Part shown: piece after piece, positions 1-7,754 of the stretch
Layout: each line of letters begins with the position of its first letter
Position numbering within the stretch: the first letter of the stretch is position 1
Assembly (NCBI GenBank): GCA_964390545.1
Contig: CAYMJV010000012.1
Span: 1-47,899 of the forward strand
Length of the DNA: 47,899 nucleotides
Reading direction: 5' to 3'
Source: CAYMJV01 sp964390545
Lineage (GTDB): Bacteria > Desulfobacterota > BSN033 > UBA1163
Translations under genes and position numbers: made by a program
The notes under the pieces: generated by a model
Told to the model about the DNA's origin: nothing
Seen by the model: only the letters and a program-made list of their open reading frames with translations
The model's database searches: none

Positions 1-188
1 CCTCCTTGAACATAGATATGGGATTTAGGATGGTGAAGCATATATTCCTCTGCCAACAATTCGGCAAAGGGTTCAACGGACGTCGAGCCCGCCACGGTCA
101 CCCCTGCCTGCTGCCTCTGGCAACTCACTCCGCTCGAAAAGAGCACGAGGAGGGTTAGCAGTCCCATCAGAAGAAACCCCAGTTTCAA
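1..188 (-). CDS. pstS: Phosphate ABC transporter substrate-binding lipoprotein, N-terminal part
   Basis: The protein would capture phosphate outside the inner membrane and hand it to the PstCAB permease. The visible 62 codons give a TTG start at 188 behind a G-rich SD-like stretch, a hydrophobic signal peptide ending SSGVSC (lipoprotein-type cysteine), then VTVAGSTSVEPFAELLAEEY, the typical N-terminus of PstS-type proteins, which bind phosphate near the GSTS turn. An in-frame ATG at 167 is an alternative start but would shorten the signal peptide. The gene runs off the left edge. It lies 138 bp downstream of pstB on the same strand, so the order pstB-pstS differs from the usual pstSCAB. Confidence 0.8.
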   Translation of the reverse strand, partial: MKLGFLLMGLLTLLVLFSSGVSCQRQQAGVTVAGSTSVEPFAELLAEEYMLHHPKSHIYVQG

Positions 189-189
189 A

Positions 190-230
190 TCCCCCCATCC
201 CCCCTTTGCTAAAGGGGGGTCAGGGGGGAT
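190..230. repeat. GC-rich intergenic hairpin between pstB and pstS
   Basis: Two nested C-runs, including CCCCCCTTT, face AAAGGGGGG and a further G-run about three bases later, giving a strong hairpin. A near-identical hairpin occurs at 26145-26177, so this is an interspersed repeat and not a gene-specific terminator; no T-run follows. Confidence 0.6.
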
Positions 231-326
231 TATGATTTGTTTGTTATTTGGTGCTTGGGATTTAGCGTTTATCATATTGCCTAGGTTTTTCAATTTGAAA
301 TTTGAAATTCCTGCCTTCAGGCAGGG

Positions 327-1097
327 TCATCCATATCTTCCCGTCACATAATTTTCAGTTCGTTGGTCTTTGGGTCGTGTGAAGATATCACCTGTAGGGC
401 CGTATTCCAGCAATTCGCCCAACAAAAAGAACCCGGTCCTATCAGAAGTCCGGGCCGCCTGCTGCATGTTGTGGGTGACGATGACGATGGTGTAGTTTTT
501 CTTCAACTCCTGCATCAACTCCTCGATCTTTAAGGTGGCAATCGGGTCAAGGGCAGAGCAGGGCTCATCCATCAAGATCACTTCCGGTTGAACGGCTAAG
601 ACACGGGCGATACAGAGACGTTGCTGCTGTCCTAGGTTTAGATTCAGGGCATCAGTGTGGAGCCGGTCTGACACCTCCGGCCAGAGCGCGGCTGACTTGA
701 GGCTGTGTTCCACTCTCCCTGCAATCTCTCCTCGAGAAAGGATCCCGAGTACTCTCGGACCAAAGGCGACATTTTCAAAGATACTTTTTGGAAAAGGGTT
801 AGGCCGTTGAAAGACCATCCCCACCTTCTGGCGCAGCGAGACCACATCGGTTCCGGGCTGGTAGATATCCTGCCCATCCAGTAAAACCTCTCCTGACGTT
901 CGGGTGTGTGGAATGAGTTCGTTCAAACGGTCAAGGGCACGGAGGAAAGTCGATTTGCCACATCCAGAGGGTCCGATCAAGGCCGTGATCTGACGCTGTT
1001 GAATATGGATGTTGATATTCTTAAGGGCGTGGGTGGGACCATAATAGAAATTAAGCCGCTTCGTTTCGATCTTGACAACAAGACTTGGGGTTATCAT
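327..1097 (-). CDS. pstB: Phosphate ABC transporter ATP-binding protein
   Basis: Cytoplasmic ATPase of the Pst phosphate importer, 256 aa, a normal length for PstB. Visible motifs: Walker A GPSGCGKST (residues about 42-50), Q-loop region GMVFQRPNPFP, Walker B VILMDEP followed by CSALDPIAT, and the H-loop VTHNMQQAARTSD, all PstB-like. The signature motif is odd: it reads LNLGQQQRLCIAR instead of LSGGQQQRLCIAR, so the serine and the first glycine of LSGGQ are replaced. No clear SD precedes the ATG. No pstA or pstC lies upstream; 228 bp without a convincing gene separate it from the MFS gene. The permease genes may lie beyond pstS, off the window. Confidence 0.9.
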   Translation of the reverse strand: MITPSLVVKIETKRLNFYYGPTHALKNINIHIQQRQITALIGPSGCGKSTFLRALDRLNELIPHTRTSGEVLLDGQDIYQPGTDVVSLRQKVGMVFQRPNPFPKSIFENVAFGPRVLGILSRGEIAGRVEHSLKSAALWPEVSDRLHTDALNLNLGQQQRLCIARVLAVQPEVILMDEPCSALDPIATLKIEELMQELKKNYTIVIVTHNMQQAARTSDRTGFFLLGELLEYGPTGDIFTRPKDQRTENYVTGRYG

Positions 1098-1325
1098 CAG
1101 GATAGGTTCTTGGAGCTTGGTGATCCGGGCCTTTTTGTCCGAAATTATCAGATTATGATGTCCGAATCAAGAGGATTTCCCAATCCAAAGTAAACATGGA
1201 TTACATTTACGGCTCGGCTATGCAAGACGAAAAAGAAGCGATCTTTTCTATGTATATGAGCGGTTTTTCAGCAGCCGACTGAATGAATTTTACCACAGGG
1301 CTGGCTTACTTGGCAAAGACTGGAT

Positions 1326-2615
1326 CTACTGACCGCTGGTCTTCATCGGTCGAAATTTTCGGGGTGCGATATACCAGACCAAGAGAATGGAGATGAAGCT
1401 GATGAGGATGGCAAGAATAAAAGCCCACAGGTAATTTTGGGTTTGGTCATAGATGTATCCCCCCACCCACGTCCCGACCGCAGCACCTACCCCAATATTC
1501 CCCTCCACCATGCCATAGATGATACCAAAATGTTTTCCCTTATAGAGATCTCCCGAAATAGACATGAACATGGGAGCAGTCGACCCCCATCCTGCGCCGA
1601 AGAAGAACGCAAAAAGATAGAGAAGAAAAGGGGAGGGGATGTATTGGAAGAGGAGGAGAGCCAGGATTCCGAGGGAGAAGCAGATACCCCCCAGAGTATA
1701 GGTAATTTCTCTGCCGATCCGGTCAGAGAGCCATCCCCAGAAGAATCGAAACCCTCCGGAGACAGCGCCCATCCCCGCAAAAAGAGAGGCAGCCCACATC
1801 TTACCCACTCCAAGGTCCACCAGATATCTCACGTGATGGACAATCACAATATAGATACCGAATACGATAAGGGAGGGAAAGAGGATGACAGACCAGAAGC
1901 GTCCTGTCTTCATTAAATCCTTGAGCCCCTGTTCCTTGAGGGATGATGCGGTTGGATGAAAAGGGGCCTCCTTCGGCATATTGTCCACAGAATCCCCATC
2001 CGGTAGGAGACCCATCTCTTCAGGTCGATGTTTCAGGAAGATGGCGTTCAGGGGGAGGGGAATGGCGAAAACGAGGAGCGAGAAGATGAAAAAGGCAGAT
2101 TGCCATCCCCAGAGAGAGATGAGATATTGGAAAAGAGGAACGAAGAGGAGTGGGCTGATTCCCATGCCGACACTTGCAAGCCCATTGGCAGTCCCTCTTT
2201 TTCTTTCAAACCAGTGGGCGAGGATGATTGTAAAAGGAGCGATACTGAGACAGGGGATCCCGATTCCAGCCACCACACCGTAGAAGAGATAGAATTGAGT
2301 GAGCGTCTTAATCTGTGTGCAGAGAAGGAGTCCTAACCCTGTCAGGACAATCCCGGGAAGCATCACCCTTCGAGGACCGATGCGATCAACCAGAATTCCC
2401 ACAATAGGAGCCATGACCATATAGGCAACCATAGCAATGGATAGGGCCGCCGCCGCTTCAGCCCGCCCCCAGTGGAATTGGTCAATGAGGGCCACGAAGA
2501 AGACCGAGAAAGTAGTTCGAAGACCAAACCAAAAAGCCAAAGAAAGCACGGCTAGGCCAACGATCACCCATCCGTAATAGAATCTCGTCCCCTCAAGACG
2601 TGTTGTCTGTTTCAT
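1326..2615 (-). CDS. MFS transporter, oxalate/monocarboxylate carrier-like
   Basis: A 429-aa major facilitator with about twelve hydrophobic spans and a central cytoplasmic loop near residues 205-235 that separates two six-helix halves. The loop after helix 2 carries the MFS signature-like DRIGPRRV, repeated in the second half as DRIGREITY. The start FYYGWVIVGLAVLSLAF resembles the OxlT/monocarboxylate branch of the family. The substrate cannot be read from the sequence. It is transcribed towards pstB but 228 bp away, so a shared transcript is uncertain. The assignment as an MFS carrier is firm; the subfamily is an inference. Confidence 0.85.
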   Translation of the reverse strand: MKQTTRLEGTRFYYGWVIVGLAVLSLAFWFGLRTTFSVFFVALIDQFHWGRAEAAAALSIAMVAYMVMAPIVGILVDRIGPRRVMLPGIVLTGLGLLLCTQIKTLTQFYLFYGVVAGIGIPCLSIAPFTIILAHWFERKRGTANGLASVGMGISPLLFVPLFQYLISLWGWQSAFFIFSLLVFAIPLPLNAIFLKHRPEEMGLLPDGDSVDNMPKEAPFHPTASSLKEQGLKDLMKTGRFWSVILFPSLIVFGIYIVIVHHVRYLVDLGVGKMWAASLFAGMGAVSGGFRFFWGWLSDRIGREITYTLGGICFSLGILALLLFQYIPSPFLLYLFAFFFGAGWGSTAPMFMSISGDLYKGKHFGIIYGMVEGNIGVGAAVGTWVGGYIYDQTQNYLWAFILAILISFISILLVWYIAPRKFRPMKTSGQ

Positions 2616-2725
2616 GGATAAATCTATCTAACCGTTTATAACCAGGTTGGTCAAGAGACAAAATCCCTTGATTTACTTCTCAATTTCTGTTAAGGAAGCA
2701 GAGAATTTGAAGAAGGGGTTGGGTC

Positions 2726-3475
2726 ATGACGATTTCTACTAAATGGTTCGCTGCAATTTTGGTGATGCTCCTGATAGTCTCCTGCGCCGGGTCTAAAGAA
2801 GAGCAGAAAACAAAACCGCTGACCCTTGAAGATCATTTTCAGTTGGCCTTTGAAGCCGCCGAGAGAGGAAACTTAGAAGAGGCCATTTCAGAATACAAGA
2901 AGGTATTGAAAATGGACTCCAAGTATGCCAGCGCTCATCTCAATCTCGGTGTTATCTATGGCCGGCAGGGAAAATGGAAGAAGGAAATCTCTGAATATAA
3001 AAAGACGATTGACATCAACCCCAATTTGACAGAAGCCTATTTCAATCTGGGCGTGGCCTATGGTGAGCAAGGGAAATCAGACGAGGCGATCCATTATTAT
3101 GAGAAGGCGCTGCAAACCAATCCCAACCATCTGGAAGCCCTAAACAACCTGGGAGTCCTCTACCTTAGAAGGGGAAAGCTAGAAGAAGCCCTGGCCCAGT
3201 ATAAGAAGACCCTCGAGATGAGGCCCGACTACTTTAAGGGCCATTTCAATCTCGGTTACATCTATCACCGGCAAGGAAAATTGGAAGAGGCCGTCGCCTC
3301 GTTCCTTGAGGTATTAAAGATTCAGCCCAATCATGCAGAAGCGCACACCAACTTGGCGGCCATCTATTACGAAAAGAAGGAGTATGGGTTAGCCATCCAG
3401 CATGCGGATCAGGCGACTAAACTCGGTAAACAGGTGGATTCTAGATTTCTAGAGCGCCTCAAACCGTATCGTTGA
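2726..3475 (+). CDS. TPR-repeat lipoprotein
   Basis: A 249-aa protein with a signal peptide ending in a lipobox (LIVSCAG, Cys20), so it should be lipid-anchored at a membrane. From about residue 38 to 240 it is built of six consecutive 34-residue tetratricopeptide repeats with the usual pattern (A..NLG..Y...GK..EAI..Y.K.L...P). TPR proteins are scaffolds for protein-protein contact; the partner is not visible here. It reads divergently from the MFS gene, with 110 bp between starts. The family is certain, the function open. Confidence 0.85.
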   Translation: MTISTKWFAAILVMLLIVSCAGSKEEQKTKPLTLEDHFQLAFEAAERGNLEEAISEYKKVLKMDSKYASAHLNLGVIYGRQGKWKKEISEYKKTIDINPNLTEAYFNLGVAYGEQGKSDEAIHYYEKALQTNPNHLEALNNLGVLYLRRGKLEEALAQYKKTLEMRPDYFKGHFNLGYIYHRQGKLEEAVASFLEVLKIQPNHAEAHTNLAAIYYEKKEYGLAIQHADQATKLGKQVDSRFLERLKPYR

Positions 3476-3868
3476 CCGGAACGTGCCCCGTCCCGCCAAA
3501 AGCGGGATAGGCGGGGTCCCTGCCTACCGGCAGGCAGGAAGGGGCACAATATAAAATGAAATTACCTTGCCGGGAAGCCCCGCGATTATAAGGGCGGGGA
3601 GCTTCATAAGCCCTGAGCCTTAAGTCCAAGCCTTCAGAAAAGGAGTCGAAGGGTTGATTTTTACTCTCTTTTCTGATAATCCTCCTGTTTAGTAAACTGC
3701 CCCGCAGCAAAACTGTGGGGCATTAAAATTTGAAACCTATTTCCATGTTGTCATTCCTGCCCCGTATCAAGTACGGGGTAAACTCCAGCAGGAATCCAGT
3801 TTTGTTGTTTCGTTTGCTGCCGCTGCAGGAACGGCGCCTGGATTCCCGTTTGCACGAGAATGACTGGG
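3476..3868. repeat. Intergenic block of stacked palindromic repeats
   Basis: About 390 bp without a convincing gene. It contains: a module at 3479-3606 that recurs in opposite orientation at 33463-33562; inside it the 20-bp palindrome CCTGCCTACCGGCAGGCAGG at 3519-3538; a 10-bp hairpin with one wobble pair at 3698-3707/3713-3722 (TGCCCCGCAG/CTGTGGGGCA) without a strong T-run; and an ATTCCTGC...GCAGGAAT inverted repeat around 3750-3797 enclosing CCCCGTA/TACGGGG. These look like independent small elements that landed in the same gap. Confidence 0.65.
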
Positions 3869-3884
3869 AATGAGAAAGGGAATC

Positions 3885-4241
3885 ATGAACACAAGAGAGG
3901 CGATATTAGACCTACAGTATGCGGAGAAGATGAAATCGGGATTGATCATCGGATCCGGCCTTCTGGATCAACTGATCTCTCTAAAAGGAGAGGAACTCGC
4001 CGGTGGGAAAAAGGTTCTGATCTGGTATCTTGATGGATTGCTTCGAGAGATTCGAATTGCTGAGAATGTCCTCGGGAAAGGCCATTACGGAGACCTGGAG
4101 AGAAAGGTCATGGAGGTAATTGGCAGAGTGCAAATGTCCCAACATCAGGATGCCCTGCGATCCTTTTCCGAAGCCATTTCATCCGCCACGACTTCCTGCC
4201 AGGCCTCGATGAGCTTTTTGGTTGAAAAGACATTGATTTAA
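3885..4241 (+). CDS. Hypothetical protein, mostly helical
   Basis: A 118-aa soluble protein starting MNTREAILDLQYAEKMKSG. The ATG at 3885 is chosen because GAAAGGG lies four bases upstream; an in-frame ATG at 3870 has no properly spaced SD. There is no signal peptide, membrane span or cysteine cluster, and the predicted character is helical (many Leu, Glu and Lys). I do not recognise the family. It lies about 110 bp before the SPFH gene on the same strand, and both may share a transcript. Confidence 0.6.
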   Translation: MNTREAILDLQYAEKMKSGLIIGSGLLDQLISLKGEELAGGKKVLIWYLDGLLREIRIAENVLGKGHYGDLERKVMEVIGRVQMSQHQDALRSFSEAISSATTSCQASMSFLVEKTLI

Positions 4242-4348
4242 GAATCGTTTGGTAAAAACGCTGCCGTATTGCAGTGTTGCTGTTCGAGCCGCAGAACGGC
4301 AGCACCGCATAACTGCAGCACATGACTACATTCTTTTGGGAGGTAATT

Positions 4349-5206
4349 ATGCCAGAGAGAACGGTGGACGCTTTTGAATTTAGGGGACCAAGACCAAGAA
4401 CCATTGGGGTCGGCATCCTTCTCTTCATCGTCTTTATCATTTTATGGGGGACCTTTGTTATCGTGCCAGCCGGCCACCGAGGAGTTGTCCTCTGGTGGGG
4501 AAGCGTTGAAAAGAGGATCATGGGTGAAGGTCTCAATTTTAAAGTACCCGTTGCTGAAACGGTGATCAAGGTAGATGTGAGAGTTCAACCCCATCCATTC
4601 AAGGAGATCGATGCCGCTTCGAAGGAATATCAGATGGTGAAACTGACGGGGATGATGAACTTCCATATCGATCCATCCTTTGTGAACGACCTCTATCAGA
4701 AAGTGGGGCTCGACTTTGCCGACAAAGTGATCGATCCGGCCTTCAATGACTTCGTCAAGGAGGTAGTCCCGATCTATCTCATCACTGAGATTCTTCCCAA
4801 AAGAGAGGACATCCGCAAGAGGGCCATGATGAAACTGGGAGATAATCTAGCCAGGTATCACATCATCGTTGATGATATCTACTTTGCCAATATCCGTTTC
4901 TCTCCTGAATACGAGAAGGCGGTTGAAGCCAAACAGGTTGCCCAGCAACAGGTAGAGACCCAGAGACAGGTTTTGGCTCAGAGGGAGATTGAGGCTCAGC
5001 AGAAAGTAGCGACGGCCAAAGGGGAGGCCGAATCCATCCTGGTGGTCGCTCAGGGACAAGCGAAAGCCAACGACGCGCTTTCTCGTTCCATCAGCCCCAT
5101 CCTAGTCCAGTACAAGGGCATCGAACGCTGGAATGGAATTCTACCTCAGGTTTCAGGCGGGGCTGTTCCTTTTATTGATCTGGGAAAAATGCAGGAGAAG
5201 AAATAA
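4349..5206 (+). CDS. SPFH/prohibitin-family membrane protein
   Basis: A 285-aa protein. The ATG at 4349 is preferred over an in-frame ATG at 4322 because GGGAGG precedes it by six bases. It has a single N-terminal membrane span (about residues 18-42, IGVGILLFIVFIILWGTFVI), then an SPFH/Band-7 domain starting VPAGHRGVVLWWGSVEKRI, and an Ala/Gln/Glu-rich coiled coil (about 190-250). This is the layout of bacterial prohibitin/HflK-like proteins that assemble into rings at the membrane and often organise proteases or lipids. No protease or NfeD partner is adjacent, so the role here is open. Confidence 0.85.
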   Translation: MPERTVDAFEFRGPRPRTIGVGILLFIVFIILWGTFVIVPAGHRGVVLWWGSVEKRIMGEGLNFKVPVAETVIKVDVRVQPHPFKEIDAASKEYQMVKLTGMMNFHIDPSFVNDLYQKVGLDFADKVIDPAFNDFVKEVVPIYLITEILPKREDIRKRAMMKLGDNLARYHIIVDDIYFANIRFSPEYEKAVEAKQVAQQQVETQRQVLAQREIEAQQKVATAKGEAESILVVAQGQAKANDALSRSISPILVQYKGIERWNGILPQVSGGAVPFIDLGKMQEKK

Positions 5207-5284
5207 GAGTTTCGGGTTACGAGTTGCGAGTTCCGAATTACGTTCTGGGAGTCTCAGGTTGAAACACTCCGAACTCCGAACTCA

Positions 5285-6427
5285 TTACTCCGAACTTTTT
5301 TTGGAATTTCGCGGCAGCTTGACAATAAAAATGCTCCCTTTTCCTACCTCGCTCTTGAGATGAACCTCTCCTTCATGAAGTTTCACGATTTCCTGGACGA
5401 GCGAGAGGCCAATCCCCAACCCTTTCACGTCCCCCAATGGTTTTTTCTTCTCCTGGAAATGGCGGGTGAAGACCTCTTCTAAAGACTGATGGGAGATGCC
5501 GATCCCTGTATCCTCAATTCGGGTGAAAGCAAATTGAGCATCCTGGGAGAGGGTGACTCCGATCTTTCCTCCCCGGCGATTGTATTTAATGGCATTGGTT
5601 AAAAGGTTGTCGAAGAGTTGATTCAGCTTATCCTCCACGCCCGAGACGAGGATCGGATCCCGGGGAAGCCGAACCTCAAGCTGAATCTGATGTTCCTGGG
5701 CCAAAGGTTCAACCGTGGAACATGAGAACTCAACGACCTTCGATAGATTGATGGGTTCGAACGTCCAATCATTTTTCTGGATCCCCAATTCGGCTAAGTC
5801 CAGCAGGTCATCGATCCGTTTCTCAAGTTTCAAAAGATTCTTGTAAGACATTTCGAGAAACTTCTTCTGCTGTTCTGTTAAAGATCCCACCTTCTCCTTG
5901 AGTATCATCCCAAGATATCCCATCACTGAGATCATTGGGGTCTTCAATTCATGGCTCACATTTGAAAAAAAATCGTCTTTCAGCTTGTCCAGACGCTTCA
6001 ATTCCTCATTGGCCAACTCAAGTTTCTTCATGGCCTCTTTAAGTTCATCCTCGGCTCGCTTCCTTTCGGTCACCTCCTGGCTGACGACGATCACCCCCAA
6101 ATATTCGTTCTCCGGTCCCCAGACGGCAGAGTAGGTGTTATCGTAAAATCTTCCTTCCACGGTCTGGAAATTCATGCGGTGATGGCCCCTCACCTTCTCC
6201 GATCTCAGGTCATTGATGATCTTTAGCACTTTGGGACGGGACTTTGAGGGATGGCATTCCAAGATCGATCGGCCAAAGATTTTGTCCAGGCTCACATTCC
6301 TGATCCTTTCAGCGGCAGGATTGCAGTAAACGATCAGGTTCTGATCATCAAGGAAGAGAACTCCTTGTTCCATGGAATCAAAAATGGCTTTGAGAACCGG
6401 AGAGTCCATATGGTCTAAAAATAACAC
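5285..6427 (-). CDS. Cytosolic PAS-domain sensor histidine kinase
   Basis: A 380-aa kinase with no membrane span. An N-terminal PAS domain (about 10-120) has the stretch YCNPAAERIRNVS...GRSILECHPSKS; the Cys-His-Pro motif resembles PAS domains found with DUF438. A short coiled coil follows, then the HisKA dimerisation helix with the phospho-acceptor His159 in FFSNVSHELKTP, then the HATPase domain with the N box (NLLTNAIKYN), DTGIGI and GLGIGLSLV. It starts at GTG 6427 or ATG 6409; neither has a clear SD. No response regulator is adjacent, so the target is unknown. It may sense a redox or small-molecule signal for the redox operon upstream, but that rests only on position. Confidence 0.85.
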   Translation of the reverse strand: MLFLDHMDSPVLKAIFDSMEQGVLFLDDQNLIVYCNPAAERIRNVSLDKIFGRSILECHPSKSRPKVLKIINDLRSEKVRGHHRMNFQTVEGRFYDNTYSAVWGPENEYLGVIVVSQEVTERKRAEDELKEAMKKLELANEELKRLDKLKDDFFSNVSHELKTPMISVMGYLGMILKEKVGSLTEQQKKFLEMSYKNLLKLEKRIDDLLDLAELGIQKNDWTFEPINLSKVVEFSCSTVEPLAQEHQIQLEVRLPRDPILVSGVEDKLNQLFDNLLTNAIKYNRRGGKIGVTLSQDAQFAFTRIEDTGIGISHQSLEEVFTRHFQEKKKPLGDVKGLGIGLSLVQEIVKLHEGEVHLKSEVGKGSIFIVKLPRNSKKSSE

Positions 6428-6488
6428 GGAACCAAAAATCCGACAAGAGGGATTAAAGTGTCTGATGGCAGAAAAGGCTGGGATCCCG

Positions 6489-7754
6489 TTAGCTTCGTTC
6501 CGCTGAAGAGGATTTTTGGAGAAGGTTTTCGAATGCCAAAGCCCTCGTCGGATCGGAGAGAATTAAAATGAGTTCTAGAAGGTCTAATACTCTAAATTTC
6601 TTTTTCATTTTCTTAGCATTGAGGGAGATCGTACGTTTGCATTGTTGGCAGGCTGAAAGGACCACCTCTGCACCCGTTTCTTCAATTTCTTTAATCTTCA
6701 TGTCACCGATATCCTTTGAAATTTTTGGGAAAAACATCTCCAGATCGCCTCCCCCTCCACAGCAAGTTGCATGACGACCGTGTTTCCGCATCTCGACGAA
6801 ACTCATTCCGGAGACCATCCTAATGATTTCCCGGGGGGGTTCGTAAATACCCGATGCCCTTCCCAGGTCGCAGGGATCATGATAAGTGGCAATGGCCTCC
6901 AAGGAGTGCAAGGGAATCCTACCTTCCTTCAATAACCTCAAGAAATAGTCCGTACTATGAATCACCTCAAATGGAAGTTCTTTCTCCGATGAAAACCGGG
7001 GGTATAAATTCTCCCACACATGATAACAAGAAGGACACCCACAGACCAAGGTTTTTACTCCCATGGCTTTCACTGTTTCGATGTTGTGGGTCGCAAATTC
7101 ATACACCATTTCCTCTCTTCCCATTCCAATGAGAGGCCAGCCGCAGCACCATTCTTCTTGTCCCAGGAAGGCGAAATCTACCTCCGCTTTCTCCAAGAGA
7201 AAGAGGACAGCCTGAGGAATGGTGTAAGTAACCGGATAGTAGGAGGCGACACATCCTACGAAACAGGCCACCTCTGCCTTTTTCTTCAGATATTTTTCTG
7301 GAGAGATTCCGGGGATGTTCTGCAAACAGAGCAATCGATCATGATTGGTCGGGTAGACCACGTTTTTCCCATTTTGCAGATTTTCGAGAATGGGACCGGG
7401 GAGGGGAAGCTCCAGACCGGCCTTCACCATATTTTCCCGTAGCGAGATTCTGATTTCCTTGGAACCGATATTGACTGGGCAGACCACTTCACAATGGCCG
7501 CAGAGCGTGCATTGATAGACTTCTTTAGAAAAATCCTTCAGCCGCTCGGGGTTCATCTGATTCCGCGTAAGGAAAAATTTCCTGAACCAAGACTTGCAAA
7601 GTGACCAGTCTTTCGTAGTCTGAAGCGTATTAAACGTGGTAACCCGTTGATCATTGGTCACTGTGAAGACCGGGCACTGCTGGATGCATTCGCCGCAACG
7701 AGTGCAGCCATCAATCTCGATCATCTGTTTGAAGGAGAGTTGTAAATCTTTCAT
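6489..7754 (-). CDS. HdrD-like iron-sulfur oxidoreductase (two 4Fe-4S sites, two CCG domains)
   Basis: A 421-aa cytoplasmic protein of the HdrD/DsrK/TmcB type. Two ferredoxin-like sites are visible, Cys17-20-23-27 (CTRCGECIQQCP) and Cys82-85-88-92 (CTLCGHCEVVCP), followed by two CCG domains: CFVGC...EEWCCGWP and HDPCDLGR...ATCCGGGG...SACQQC. In HdrD and DsrK such domains hold the cluster that reduces disulfides or related thiol substrates. Its ATG overlaps the stop of the upstream membrane cytochrome (ATGA at 7751-7754), which points to translational coupling and a complex. It would take electrons from, or pass them to, the membrane b-type hemes. The cellular substrate cannot be named. Confidence 0.9.
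   Translation of the reverse strand: MKDLQLSFKQMIEIDGCTRCGECIQQCPVFTVTNDQRVTTFNTLQTTKDWSLCKSWFRKFFLTRNQMNPERLKDFSKEVYQCTLCGHCEVVCPVNIGSKEIRISLRENMVKAGLELPLPGPILENLQNGKNVVYPTNHDRLLCLQNIPGISPEKYLKKKAEVACFVGCVASYYPVTYTIPQAVLFLLEKAEVDFAFLGQEEWCCGWPLIGMGREEMVYEFATHNIETVKAMGVKTLVCGCPSCYHVWENLYPRFSSEKELPFEVIHSTDYFLRLLKEGRIPLHSLEAIATYHDPCDLGRASGIYEPPREIIRMVSGMSFVEMRKHGRHATCCGGGGDLEMFFPKISKDIGDMKIKEIEETGAEVVLSACQQCKRTISLNAKKMKKKFRVLDLLELILILSDPTRALAFENLLQKSSSAERS

Noticed and set aside
906..1193. 95-codon plus-strand frame over the pstB start
   Set aside because: Mostly antisense to pstB; no SD and no recognisable domain.
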